Shown here piece by piece: positions 9,604 to 22,700 of a stretch of DNA of 64,000 nucleotides. The stretch is from Chinchilla lanigera (lineage: Eukaryota > Chordata > Mammalia > Rodentia > Chinchillidae): assembly GCF_000276665.1 (NCBI RefSeq), contig NW_004955402.1:2261241-2325240 (forward strand). The letters are read 5' to 3'. Numbering within the stretch: the stretch's first letter is position 1; every line of letters starts with the position of its first letter. A model generated the notes under the pieces. That model was not told where the DNA came from. It saw only the letters and a program-made list of their open reading frames with translations, and did no database searches. A program made the position numbers and the translations under genes.

Positions 9604-12600
9604 TAACTTTCACATTTCACATTAAGCAATACCTAAAGATGACTCCTAATGGTTTTAAAAAGAAAAATAAATTATTCTGAAGTTTCCCTGTACTGGAAGA
9701 TAAAGACTCTTAGGCGGGTGTTACACATTAAGAATAAGTGGAGAACAGTTTTCTAAACAAAAGCAATGTGCTAACAGAGGTGTTTATGTAACTGAAGTTA
9801 CCTGGAAGCCAGGCCAACCAGGTATGCCCATCTGAAATGCCCACAACTTTAAGAAAGCGACCATAAAAGCCAAATATTTTTGCCGTCACTGACCCTTAAT
9901 TTTCAATGAACCAGAGAAATTATTAAAGTGAAAAATACAAAGTTGTATGTATCTTAGGGTTTTGCTTAAAAAGCATAAACATTACAGGAAATGAATGTTC
10001 ACAGCAACTATGCACAATTTGACTCTTTTTATTAACTTTCTACATTGCTTATAATGCCCTTATTTCTGCACTCAGAAATGTAGGTGGGAGGAGGTTTATG
10101 TTGTCCCTTCTCTGCAGCAACCTAAGCTGCCAGGCACCCCCAAGATCACTGCTCCTGCACAAAATCCGAGACGAGGCTCCCGCAAGTGTGGGCTACCCGA
10201 TGTGGAGCTGCAGATCCAGCTGCCCACTCCTGAGAAAATACTTAACCTCTAGGCCACTAAGCAAGACTATCTGCAATTAGAACTCAAGTCCCACTCAACA
10301 ACTAGCTACCGATGCTTAACAGAACATAAACGTACCAGCCATCGATAATTACGTTGAAATAAAATTTTTGTTTTTATTGTGGAAAGGAAAATGATACTTC
10401 ACCACACTTTTAAAGTTTATTTATTCACACAGTAGTTTAATTTCCCTTGTAAACTAGAAAGTTAAGATCACTTATTCATCTTCTGGTTTTGTTTTTTCAT
10501 ACTATTAAGCATTGCTTTGCCTAACCCTCCTTAATGTCAATTTTAAAATCTATGCACACCCCTAAGGCTCTGAACAGAAATGTGCAAAGCACTAAGGAAA
10601 CTACTGTTTAAGTGCTTCTAAAGTGGCAGATCACAATTTGGAGACATACTCCATAAGATCTGTTTTTATTAACAAGTGTTACAATATTTTCAGCAGTTAC
10701 AACCCGAAGTATTCCCTGTAATACCAATTTCAGAACTTCTAAGATATTTCGAAGAAAAATTAAGAATATTACTTCTTTGACCAGAATTTCTGAATCGGGT
10801 ATTTTTCTCCAAGTGTCGTTCCTCTTCTTTCCCTTAAAGATAATATACCGCATACTCAGAACACAGTTCTTGATTTGCTTCTTATAAATACATGGATGGG
10901 CAAAGTTAAGGTACATTAGTTCTAGAAAGAATGAAGGAAAGTAGTGCCTTTAGCATCACATGTGAACTTAAGGCCTTAGTTACTTGACTGATTTCAGTGC
11001 CAGCAACACTGTTACTCCCTCAAGCTTACAAATGCCAATAAGCAGATCAACAAAGCAAACATTTCTAAACACATGAGGATGAACAATTTATATATCACCA
11101 ATCAATTAGTACAGCTGGACTCTTTGAAAGTACAATTATTGGTAGTAAAATAATCTGATCACATTCCATAGAACAATTAAAAAGAGTCCTAACCAATCAG
11201 AGCATCCACTGATACATAGTTAAGGAACCTACACTTACTTTTGAAGATGCTAGCACAGACTAGTTTTTCTCAAAACCAACCATTTTATAATGCATTTGAC
11301 AAAATGCCTATCTAAAAATACACTGTAATACTTATTACCAATGTAGGAGACATTCCTAAACACTGAAGCACATACATGAAACACAGTAGGCCTGTAAATA
11401 CAGTCTTATGATAGAAAATCTCACAACCACTTATGAGCATTTTATGTTCACTATTTCATCCGTCTTTCAAATTATGAGACAATTCCTTGCCCACAAAGTT
11501 GCAGTAAAGGCAAAGCTAGAGGCAGGAGACCACACTGCCAGCTCCAGCTCTGCCTCTACCTACCTGTGGGACAAGGGAAAAGTTCTCTCAAACCCTTGGA
11601 AGGCCTCAGATTCCTCAACTATAAAGCAAATGAGCTGAACAAAATAAATTCTTTTTCTTTTTCTTTTTTTTTGTTTTTTTTTCCCTGGTACCGGGAATCG
11701 AACTCAGGACCCTGCGCTTGCCAGGCAGGCGCTGTGCTGCTGAGCTAAATCTCCAGCCCCGAACAAAATAAATTCTAAGGAGCATTCCCATAAAACAAGA
11801 TTGCACTAAATTTTTGAAAACTGAAAAAAAATTTTAAGGTATTTATGAAATATCAAGCTTGATACTTATCATCAATTATGTCAGTTATAGAACAGCTTTT
11901 GACCAAGGAATTACTGACTCTGCATGTATGGGATGAAAATATAACATTTTTTTTTTTTAAGCATGCTTTTCCAGTTCAGAAGAAGGGGTTTACAATGACA
12001 GTAAACCGAACAGCACTGGAAACACTATCAGCAGCAGCATGCTAGTAGTGACTAGGCCATTACTCATGTTTGCTTTTAGTAAGTTTTGCTCCCAAGCAGG
12101 AGGTTTTATAAAAGATACCACAGAGCACAAGAACTCAATATATGTGATCTGACACAAACTCAAAACACATCTGAAATGAAAATAACCAAAACATTTTAGA
12201 GCATTTCCCCTTTTTATAAGGTAGGTATGCAGGCCTGGGCCTACCACTGTACCACATCGGAGTCTCAAAGCACACCTTCTTTCTCAGGCAGAATGCATCT
12301 TTCACAAAACCAACACCAATTTCCAAGAATAAAACTTCAGTTGCATTAGAATGTACTCAGTTATGTGCTCTGATTCCAAATATTTCCATTAGTGTGAATA
12401 CAATAAACAAGACACAAGCTAAATACAGAAAAGTCATCGGCCCCTGCAAGGAATATTTACACTGAAAATGTGTTTCACATGCGTAACAGATTCGCAAAAG
12501 AAAGGTCGTTTTTCACAAAGAAACTTTCCAAGGTTTGCTCAGTAACACTGAATTTCCATAATGAAATCGTGTCAAGTTGGACTGGACAAAAATACCTACT

Positions 12601-13615
12601 TTTTAAGTACTATTATGAAATATGTGTAAGTAGTAAAAATTATTAGGCTGGATAAATACTTGAAAATCAAGAGAGTAAGTCTTCTCTGAAGACACCAAAA
12701 GAAGCTGATAAAGAATGGGGTATATCAAATGGCCTGGTGACATACACAGAAACTCCCTAAAACTGTAACACTTATTTTCATGGCATTTGCTCATATTTCT
12801 TGAAAACAAACCAATTACAATCTTCTAAAAGTAGCTTCAAACTTTATCAATGATTTTCCTTAACAGAACATGGACTTTTAATTGCAAATACTGTACTATC
12901 TATATGGAAAGATTTCAACGCTAGAGATAATTATACATTATAAATTTCAAATACCACACCCTGGACCTTCTGACACCCCCTCCAATGACACCACAGACAC
13001 AATCAAGCTATCGAGCAAGAATCTGTTAACAGTTTTATTTTTTTATGTTAAATACCATGGGACAGGACCGTAAGGATGAAAAACTCAGTGAACAGTTGCC
13101 TCACAAGGGTAAGAAAAATTCCGCCATGATATTAGCAAAGGTAAAGGAGAAAATGTACATGGTAAGAGGCACCATTTCCCCACAGAACACCTCTTGGCAT
13201 TTCCTGAATGAGTGATATTAGCAATCTAAATAAATCATATTTCAAGAGGTAACAGCAACAGATAAAATTTAAAGGGATTATTAAAATAACATTTACAAGA
13301 CTCTGAACAATTGTTGAACTCTTATTAAAACCACAAAGAAAACAACTCCTTATTATGAATTTCATGACAGACTGTGTGCCACTGACACCTGCTAATGATG
13401 ACCTGGTGATAGACAACCTGTCCAGCAGCCGACAGTTTTTACTGTGTTTTCTAACCATAAGAGATCATTAGAGGCAAAGCCTGTATTGACGCTGTACACA
13501 CAAAAAAAATGGTCACTGCGGGCCACACTACCAGTGAAATGGTAGGTAAACAAATCTTTTTCTGGTCAAGAGAAAAAAAAAAAAAAAAAAGAAATAGCAC
13601 TCTGCATGCTTCACT
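9604..13615 (-). other. Probable VAPA 3' UTR region
   Basis: AT-rich DNA directly after the VAPA stop with no convincing ORF and only one obvious recent SINE (ID at 11653-11760), in contrast to the SINE-dense DNA on either side. This fits a long 3' UTR, which mammalian VAPA is known to have. AATAAA signals on the minus strand include 13039-13034 (about 580 nt past the stop) and a pair at 10425-10416. The true cleavage site cannot be fixed from sequence, so the lower boundary is only where the next SINE begins. Confidence 0.5.
11653..11760 (-). mobile_element. ID-like SINE inside putative VAPA 3' UTR
   Basis: T-rich tail, then TGGTACCGGGAATCGAACTC to TGAGCTAAATCTCCAGCCCC. Perfect 16-bp target duplication GAACAAAATAAATTCT at 11637-11652 and 11761-11776. 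Same strand sense as VAPA. Confidence 0.95.
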
Positions 13616-13774
13616 CTACAAGATGAACTTCCCTAGAAAGAACCCGATGAAGATGGCTGCAATCACAACAAGGAGTGAGGGGAGAGGACTGGTGACGTTG
13701 TCTCTGAAGGACGCAGCCGAGGCCGACCCAGGCTTCTCCGAATGTGCTACCTTCCTGAGCCTTAAGCCTTCCTC
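13616..13774 (-). CDS. VAPA: VAPA exon 7 (tail anchor and stop)
   Basis: 52 codons plus TAG, from [16 protein letters not shown] to the C-terminal GKFIL. Residues [16 protein letters not shown] form a single hydrophobic segment near the C terminus, the tail anchor for ER insertion, and include a GxxxG motif (GFFLG). Acceptor is CCCTAG before 13774. Four conservative differences from the human sequence as I remember it: two Asp-to-Glu and two Thr-to-Ala, the latter in the Ser/Ala-rich stretch before the anchor. Confidence 0.97.
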   Translation of the reverse strand, partial: EEGLRLRKVAHSEKPGSASAASFRDNVTSPLPSLLVVIAAIFIGFFLGKFIL

Positions 13775-16700
13775 CTAGGGGAAAACGCAGAGAAGGGTTT
13801 CAAACACAAATATGCATACACATGACACCAGAGCTAGAAAAAGCAGAGGGACAGGAGAAAGGACTAACTGCGAGCCCACAGAGGAGCTCTGTGGAGGGAC
13901 AGCAACATTCTAAAACCGGACTGTAGTGATGGCTACCCAATCCCTTCAATTTACTAAAAATTACTAAGCTGCATCTATACTTACATTGAGTGTCTCCATA
14001 AGATAAAAAATTTTATCTCAACAACACGGATTTTAAAACTGGAACTGAGAGATACATTCCTAAAATACCAATTCTGTACATGTTCATTGCTGAGATGGTC
14101 TGCGGTATTTTACATTGGTTACACCCACCCTAGCTCAATCAGGCACAGAGAACCAGGAATAAACCTAGTCTGACAGGTTTGCTGACCCTGCAACTCAGGA
14201 GCCTGCACAGCACAGGCACGAGGTATATACCATAGAAGAGATATTACAGGATTTGGAGGACAGGTTTCGGGGTGAACTCCAGCTTTGATATACTCACAGC
14301 ACAGCAGGGAAGGATGTGTGTGCAAGGGTTCATGCCAGGTTCGGACTACAAAATCCACAGCATCCTAGTCCTCTAAATCCCTCACATTAAGATAGATGTG
14401 AACTGCCACATACTGGAACCTCTATCTGAAGCTCTCACCTGGACTGGGAACTGAGCCTGCTTCTCTGCATCAAAATTACTCAGAGCCTCCAGGAAACAGT
14501 GGATCACTTCCTCCCTACTGAAGGGCCCCACACAGCAAGTTTCTGAAATGCTAGGTTATTAGGAGACATGTTTTCCCACAGGAAAGGAGCAGTAACTCAA
14601 GCAGGTCATGCCACTGGGAAAGTGACCTGGGGAAATACTGGTACTTGTTCACTTTGCAGCTGGCTTTAATCCCCATCGCCAGTCTGACAACTGGACAGTT
14701 TCACTTCCTCAGTGCAAGCTATTTGTCGTCTTTCACATGATTCCTCTACTACGTTTAAATTTACAGACAGTCCCCAATTTCATGAGGGTCTAACTGACTG
14801 CAGTTTGCACTGTGACCTTTCTCCAGGCTAGCAGCCTGATCTGCTCTAGAGCCACTGGATGGCTCCCAGCCAGCCACTCCAAAACAAGGAGACACTACTT
14901 CACAACGTGCTGTGTTGCCAGAGATGCTTGGTGCGTTAGGTGTACCGAGGATACAGTGGTGCCTTGACTCACAAACTTGATTCTCTCCAGGACTCTAGAC
15001 ACAAACCAAACTGGATGAGAACCAAATCAAATTCAATGGTCAGGTTCAACGCTGACCTTATGGGGAAATCTGATTCAGTTCTCATTCAGTTCAGTCTGCA
15101 ACCAGAATCGTGAAGAGGATTGAGCTACCACTGCATTTTCAATTCAGCACTTATTTTGAATTTACAATAAGCTTACAAGTATTTCAAAGTGTACATGAAA
15201 AGAATACACCTGAGTGACCTAAGAGCGTACTATTTTATTCGCACTGCTGCATTTTTTGGAATGAGGTGTTTTTTGGGGTCTCATGCTAATTACTAGTTCC
15301 AGACTGAAAGAGCAGTGATTCCCAGCCCCAGGTACACATTACAAACACCTTTAGAACTTTAAAACTATCTCTGGTGACTCTGAATCTCTGGGTCTGGAGA
15401 GGACCTAGTCATCTGTATTTTTAAAGCTTACTGGGTGATTCCGATGCACACCCTTGATTAAATGGAGTTTTAAAGCCTAAAAGGTAATGTGAAAGTGCTC
15501 AGGTACTGAAATCAGGTACTGAACCAAGTAACTACTTGTTACTGGTAAATTATTCAGAAACCTCACATATATCAAGTCAGTCCCCTTCAACAGTTCGTCC
15601 ATCTGTTTATTCAAATACGTGGATAATTGCTGCATGCACGCCCTGTGACTACAGAAACAGCAAAGCACAGCTCCTGCCCCTGAGGACTGCACACTCAAAA
15701 GAGAAAGCCCTGTAACAGGGAGAGCAGTAAGAGGTAGCAGACACAGTGCAAACACAAAGGAACAACAGTCTGAGACAATTTTCTTTCATTTTTGAAAGGA
15801 AAGAAGACTACACTGAAAAAAAAAAAAAGACAAGCAGTGGGTAGTGAAAAGTGTGTGCATGTGTGCATGGTGTAGAAAAGGACACATTCCAGGGCCCTGC
15901 AGTGTAGTTAGGAGAGCTCATGCTGAAGCAAGACCAGTGACAAAGGAAATGCTCCTTCAGGGTGTTCCGGCCCAGTGCACTATAACACAAGCATAATGTA
16001 AGCGGCAAATGCAAGCCACATGTGTAATTTGAAATTTTTAATAGCACACTAAAAAAGTAGACATAAACTGGCAAAATTAATTTTAATGTTTATGCAACTC
16101 AATATATCCAAAATAAGACTTAAATATGTAACACTATAAAAAGATGTTTGCCACCTTTTTCATACTAAGACTCCAAATCTAGTGTGTATTTTACACTCAC
16201 AGCACATCTCAATTTAAACTAACCACTCTTCAAGTGCTCAACAGCCCCACAGACTAGTGACACCAAAGGACAGCAGAAACAGGAGGGGAAGCCAGCAATG
16301 TCACAGGCCACACCACGAATTCTTTCAGATGTCATAAGGAGAGGAACTTGCACGCAACTAGAAGCCATAGTAAGGCTGTTAAAGAGGATGGGAGATGGGG
16401 CAGAGGCCAGGTCATCATCAAACTGGGATAAAGGAGAAACAGCTGACCACGGGAAACATTAAAAACACTTGTGAAGGGGCCTAGGCATACATTTCTTACA
16501 CTTTCACTTCAACTGACTTGGTTTCCACTAGCAGAACTTACTCTCAGGTGCCGATTTTCTTCTGACAGCTTCATCATTTCTCCCTGAAGTCTTTTACACT
16601 CCTCCATGAGCTTCCGTGTCTCAGTATCATTGAGTGAAACACTGTGCGGTTTTGGCATGGGTCCATCTTGTTTAGACGCATTCAGTGGAACAGCTTTGCT

Positions 16701-19700
16701 AGGTTCCATATCGTTCTGCATTACAAAGACATTAGGAACTTTTAAACTAACCAAATCTTACAAATATTAAAAACGTGAATTCTAATTCCTTCTTTTAAAA
16801 AAAACTTGAAAAATTTTAGTACCAATTATGGTCATCTGCAAACAATTTTAAAAGAATTATATCAGTAAATGCCAGGCGTTAGGTAAATCAAAATAAGCAG
16901 CCCACTACCTCCTCTACTCCCATAATCCTTAGCACTTACCTTACCAGAGCATTTATCATATATCATAATAACGTATCTTTGAAGTTCTTTCCTATAATAC
17001 TTCAAAGGCTGAGAGAGCAAGAACCGTTTCTCCTTGTATTTACCCCTAAACTCAGCACTTTGGCCAATAGTAGTTATTCAATTAAAGTATGATGGATGAC
17101 TGATGCCAACCAAAATCCAAATATGAAGGTCATTTTCAGTGCTGATTCTGCAATTCAAATGAGGTTGGGGAGGGAGGCAGGGGAATGTTATCATAATCAT
17201 TCCAGATGAAATTAGGAACTATCTAAGAAGAAACATTCAAAAGGAAAACCTAACGTCTATTACTGGGGAACAAGTAACTGAAGCATACACAACTATTTAA
17301 AGCGAGACTATAACACAAACATACCACTCCAACAAAAGAGGGTGGGGAGTTTAAAACACTGATCTTAAACAAAGGATTCCTTCAAATCCTTAGCAATACT
17401 GTTTGCTTTAACCAATGTGATTCACTATGGAATTCTACTTAAGTACTACTTAATACTTTTAAACTACGGAAGAGTGAAAATGTTTCATTTTTACCAGCAT
17501 CATTATCCAAGTGCAGGATCTGCAGCTGTATCTCCATCATGTCAAAGCCTGTGGTCCTAACTGCCTCAATAGCCTTCCTCCCAATAGCATTATGCCACAC
17601 GCACCATAACAGCATCAGTGCACTAGTATTTTTATTCATTTAAATGTTTAACTGTTTAAACAATCTAGAGGGGGATGTTGCTCAGAGATGAAGCTTTTGC
17701 CTAGGATAGACAAGGCCTTGGGTTGGAGCTCCACCACCCCTGCCCCTCCAAAAGATTTTAGACAAATACTACTTTATTCAGGTATAAGCTGCTAGCAAAA
17801 GCATTTACAAAAGCATGCATTCCACAGTACTCATTTATACATAAGAAAAGTCTTTGTTCAAGGGGCAAAACCTGTGTTTCTTATGAAGGCTATGCGGTTT
17901 GATCAGCATGCCTAAATACTTGTAAAACAATGTTACAATGAAGTTCTCACATATAGCACCACACACTGGATCTATGCGCAGACTTCTCTATTTTCCTTCA
18001 GCACAGGCCAGAAGGGTTTTAAGAAGCCTACTTCATTCGGAGTTCTTTTCTTCCTAGCTTCCTTGTTCTTCAGGCTCCTTTCCCAGGAATCAACTATCTT
18101 TACTAATGAACACCTGGTACACACAGATTTTGCTGTTTCCCAGTATTCTTTCCTATTCTTTTCATTAACAGTAATTAGAAAAAAAAAAAAAAAACAGTAA
18201 TTAGGATTTGCATCGAAGTAATTTTTCAGGTATGCTCAAATACCATCCTGCAAAAATTTAATGTCTGAGCGGGCGTGGTGGCACACGCCTGTAATCCCAG
18301 CACTCGGGAGGCTGAGGCAAGAGGATCATTGTGAGTTCGAGACCAGCCTGGGCTACAAAGTGAGCTCAAGGCTATTCTGAACTGCATAGTGAGACCTTGT
18401 CTCAAAAAAGACAAAAAACAAACAAACAAATTTCACGTCCGACAACAAAGTGAAGAAAAGCACTGTTCAATAAGGTGATAACTAAAGCGCTTCAGGTTTC
18501 AGTCAGGAATTAGGAAAAAGCTCATACTCATCCCAGAAAGCTAACTAAGTAAGAAGATATACATAAAGCAAACCAAGATTAAAAAAAAAAAAAAAAAAAA
18601 GCAAAGAATCATCAAGCTGTTCACAACTCAAATTTTTAAGGTTTTGAAATTCTCACAAATTTAAAGTTATAAGAGGAAATTATCACCTGTTATTTCATTA
18701 ACACAACTATTATTTATATGATCTTCCAATTTTTCCATATGCACATTTTATAAAATCAGCACATATATAATATCCCCTTGTTTTATTGCTGTACATGCAT
18801 TTCTTTTAATCATTTTAAAGAATACAATGTCATTAGTCTATTTTACCCCTTATTAAAATTACTTAAAACTATTAACTTTTGTTAGATGTTTGCTGGTAGC
18901 TTCCTGTTCTTTGGAATTTTCAATAAGTAATCGAGTAACTTCTTCTGGTGGAAGTAATTCTTTATACTGAAGTGTTCTTTAGTGAGGCTGGATAGGCTTT
19001 ATAACGAAGAAGAGATATCTTAATTTGTGGAGCATAAATATTAAGGCTAGAATGTAAAGGATATGTAGTAAAGGTTAAGTACACTCCAAAAGTGAGTCAG
19101 ATATGTTGTGTGTCATTGAAAGTTACATAGAACACAAGCCATATAAACCCCTACGAACCAGTTAACATCCACAGCAGACACAAAGAAGTCCAACTTATTT
19201 ATGGACACTTAAGGTGTAACACAGGTAACACCTCAGTTAGCTAGGGACTAAGACAGGGAACGGCCTGACAAGAAGCACTGAGCTGCTGTGACTGGGCACT
19301 CGCTTCCCCTAGGAGCTCTGGGAGGGAGGTCTGGCTGCAAGGAAAGACCCTGTTCCTTGGGAGCAGCTTCAGACCGTGCAGAAGGCTCTTCTGAGAACTA
19401 TGAAACAAGTACACACGAAGGACTCAACATGATGTGACTCATAATAAACTGCTAAGTGGTGAAATCACCTTAACATCATATGTAACACTACAACTTAAAA
19501 TAAGTTGAAAGGTCAAGCTGTGTGTGTCAATTAAGGTTAAGACAACACATCCTGTTGTACATACAGTATTCTACTATTTCATGGCCTATGTGCTGTACAG
19601 ATTCAGGACTCATTTTCAACAACTATCAGAGTTCCAACCCCAATATTACAAGTAATTCTACTGGAGGTAATCACAGAAAGAGGGAATCGGGCACAATATT

Positions 19701-22700
19701 CGGCAGACAGCTAGTCGGCAGAAAAGGTCTGAAAAGATACCCTGGGCTGAATACAGGAGCTAAAGGACATAAACAGGAAGCCACACTCTTATGACTCCTG
19801 AGAAAGGTATGTTGAGGTGCACAAAGGAGTGAGGCCAAAGGCAAGACTCTATAGTACAAACAGTCACAACTGAAGTTTTACCCTGTGTATTAGAAGAGAA
19901 TATATAAATAACAAAGTTACCTGAAAAACTTTTCTAATCTAAGCATTCACTCTACTGTTTCTCTAAAACCATGATTCCCAGAACTCACTCCAATCGTAAA
20001 AATTTTTTAAAGCCACTTAAAGAATTGTATATTGGTACACAAATATTCTTATAACCTAAATTAAGCAAAAACTAGTACACCCATTTCAGTACCCCCCACA
20101 AAGAAATCACTGTTACCTTATTGTTGGGGTAGCATTTTACTTGCATGAATATTAACAACACACACACGCACATACATACACACACACATATAAACACACA
20201 AATTAAATTACATTTGACCCTTTTTTAGAGCTTTAGCTATAAATTCTCCTCCACTGGGGCTTTGTATATAATCAACAATGACAGTCACAGAGAGGTTACC
20301 ATATTTGTATTTGATACCAAAATGTGAAGTGTGATTTCATTTTTTTTTTCCCATAAACACCAACACTTGATTGAAGAACAGGGTCTGCCAGCTCCAACAG
20401 CACATGCTCCCAAGTCTCATTTTACCTACTTGGTAACATTCACTTACATTTGTCTTGGTCACTACTATGATCTTCCTAAGTGTTAATTTTTTTTAGAACA
20501 TAATCATCTCTGTGTATGATATTTAAGTGCTTTGAATTTCTACTGTAATTTTAAACATACCTGGAAAATTTACCTAATGTATCACAATACCACTTTAGAC
20601 TAGGGCCCTGCAAGAACTTAGCAGTAGCCCTAAGAGACCTTTAAGTCTGTTAGCTCCCTGTGACAAACCTTCTGCTTCTCCTGTGTCAACACACTGATTC
20701 TCCTGGGATCACTCGTCCTGGGGTAAGTGGCGGGTGCTGCAGCTGTGTTGCTGACGCTGCTCACTGAGGTGGCGAGTGGAGCTGTCCCTGGTGGAGTTAC
20801 ACCCTGAGATGGCATGGATGGGAAACACATGCTCAGATTCACACCAAACTGATTCCTTCTGCATGACACTAGGAATGACTAATAGACAGCATTAGGCTCT
20901 AAAACAGTCACATTTTACTCTATACAAATGTGTTACACGTAAGAAACAGTATTAATAAATAATAGCTTTATTAAAGCAAAAAAATACAGGAGTTTCTGAA
21001 CTAGCTTTTCTGTATTTCCCAAACAAAATTAGATGCAGTCTATTTGCATTATGTTCACTTATTAAATGTACATATTTATGTTTTCTTACTTTTGATAACA
21101 TTCAACTTGAACTTCCCTTTGAAATTTGGAATGTAATAACCTGTAAACGTCTTGTACTCAAAAATTACACACACACATACACACACACACCAGGCCAATA
21201 AATGAACTCAAAGACTCACATAACCTTCTAGCTAGAATATCATTAGCTCTACAATTATCTTATCTTTTCCAATTCCTACAGTACTGACAAAAATATTATA
21301 TAAAAAGGTGGGAATAGACTTTAAAATACATTATCTGTGCTTTGTCATTTTTAATCATAAAATATTTTTTGTATCTAAGATCCCTGAAATCTCTGTTCTT
21401 TACAGCCCCTTGCAGCTTTCCTTAAAACAAATTAGTATTTTTTTCTACAAAATCTCATCATCAATGATTAGACGCTAGGCAGAAAGGAAATGCAATACAT
21501 TCAAGAAGTCTAGAAAATGTCAAGCAGAGAGGTAAAGCCTCAGAAATTTCACAATCATTCAATCCTGAAAACAACCACCATCACTCATCGGACATTATTC
21601 TGTAATACAGAGCTAATGGTAACTAGACAGAGCTAACAACTCCAAGAAGACCATTTCAAACAACACCAACACTTCAGCACCAGCTGCCACCCACTGTCCA
21701 CCACCCAGCAACACCCTGAGTGGCTCTCCAGTCTGAGCCTTCAAGACAGTTCCACTGCAAACAGTGACAGGCATACATATTCGCCTGCTGTTCCCCAGGG
21801 CAAAGACAACTTGCAGTGTACTTGAGGGCAGTATTTGTTTATTCCTGTTGTCCAGGAAAAATTAGTAGTACTTCCCTTTATTCTAACACGTTCCTGGATT
21901 TCCTTGGTCACCCATCTATGATCCAAATCAAAAACTTATTTTCCAAAAAGAAATCTATAATAAAATGATGGGTGAATCAAATAAATTAGAACTTTAAAAA
22001 TAACTTCCAAGATATAAAACTAAAAATCTGGACTCAACCATTACACTTCTAAAGCTGCCTCCTTTTATTATCATACAAGATAATCACAAAACTTCAATCA
22101 TTTTATTTAAGTATTCAATAACAAGGTCCTAAAATTTTATTAAAAACCAAAACAACACAGTAACATTCTCTTCACACTGTTTTCAAAACATGTACACACC
22201 CAAAACCTAACAGCATACTTAAAAATAAAGCCCCTCAAACAGTGTGCTGTCCTTAGCTAAAGCACTTAAATGCTGCCTGCTCAGTTCTGGGGTCTGGGAA
22301 GATGTGGTGGGTGGAGCACGAACAGGAGAGTGAGAGGTGGGTGGGGTGGTTCACCTAAGACATATCAAACCAAAATTACCTACGCCCAGCTCTATACCAT
22401 GTTTGGGAAGAAAATATCTACTATGAAATCTATCAGCTTCAATTACCAAATTTTTCTAAGCTGACTATAAAGATCACTTTTTTTTTTTTTTTTGAGACAG
22501 GGTCTTGCTATGTGGTCAGGCTGGGCTGGACTCACCATGCAGTCCAGGCTGACCCTGAGCTAGTAGAGATCCTCCTGACTCCCTAGTACTGGGATTACGG
22601 ACATGCACCACTACACCTGGCTAAGGATCAAATTCTGATCTCTTTAAATACCACCTAAAACACTAATAACTGCAAGGTGATAGATATGTTCATTAGTTTC

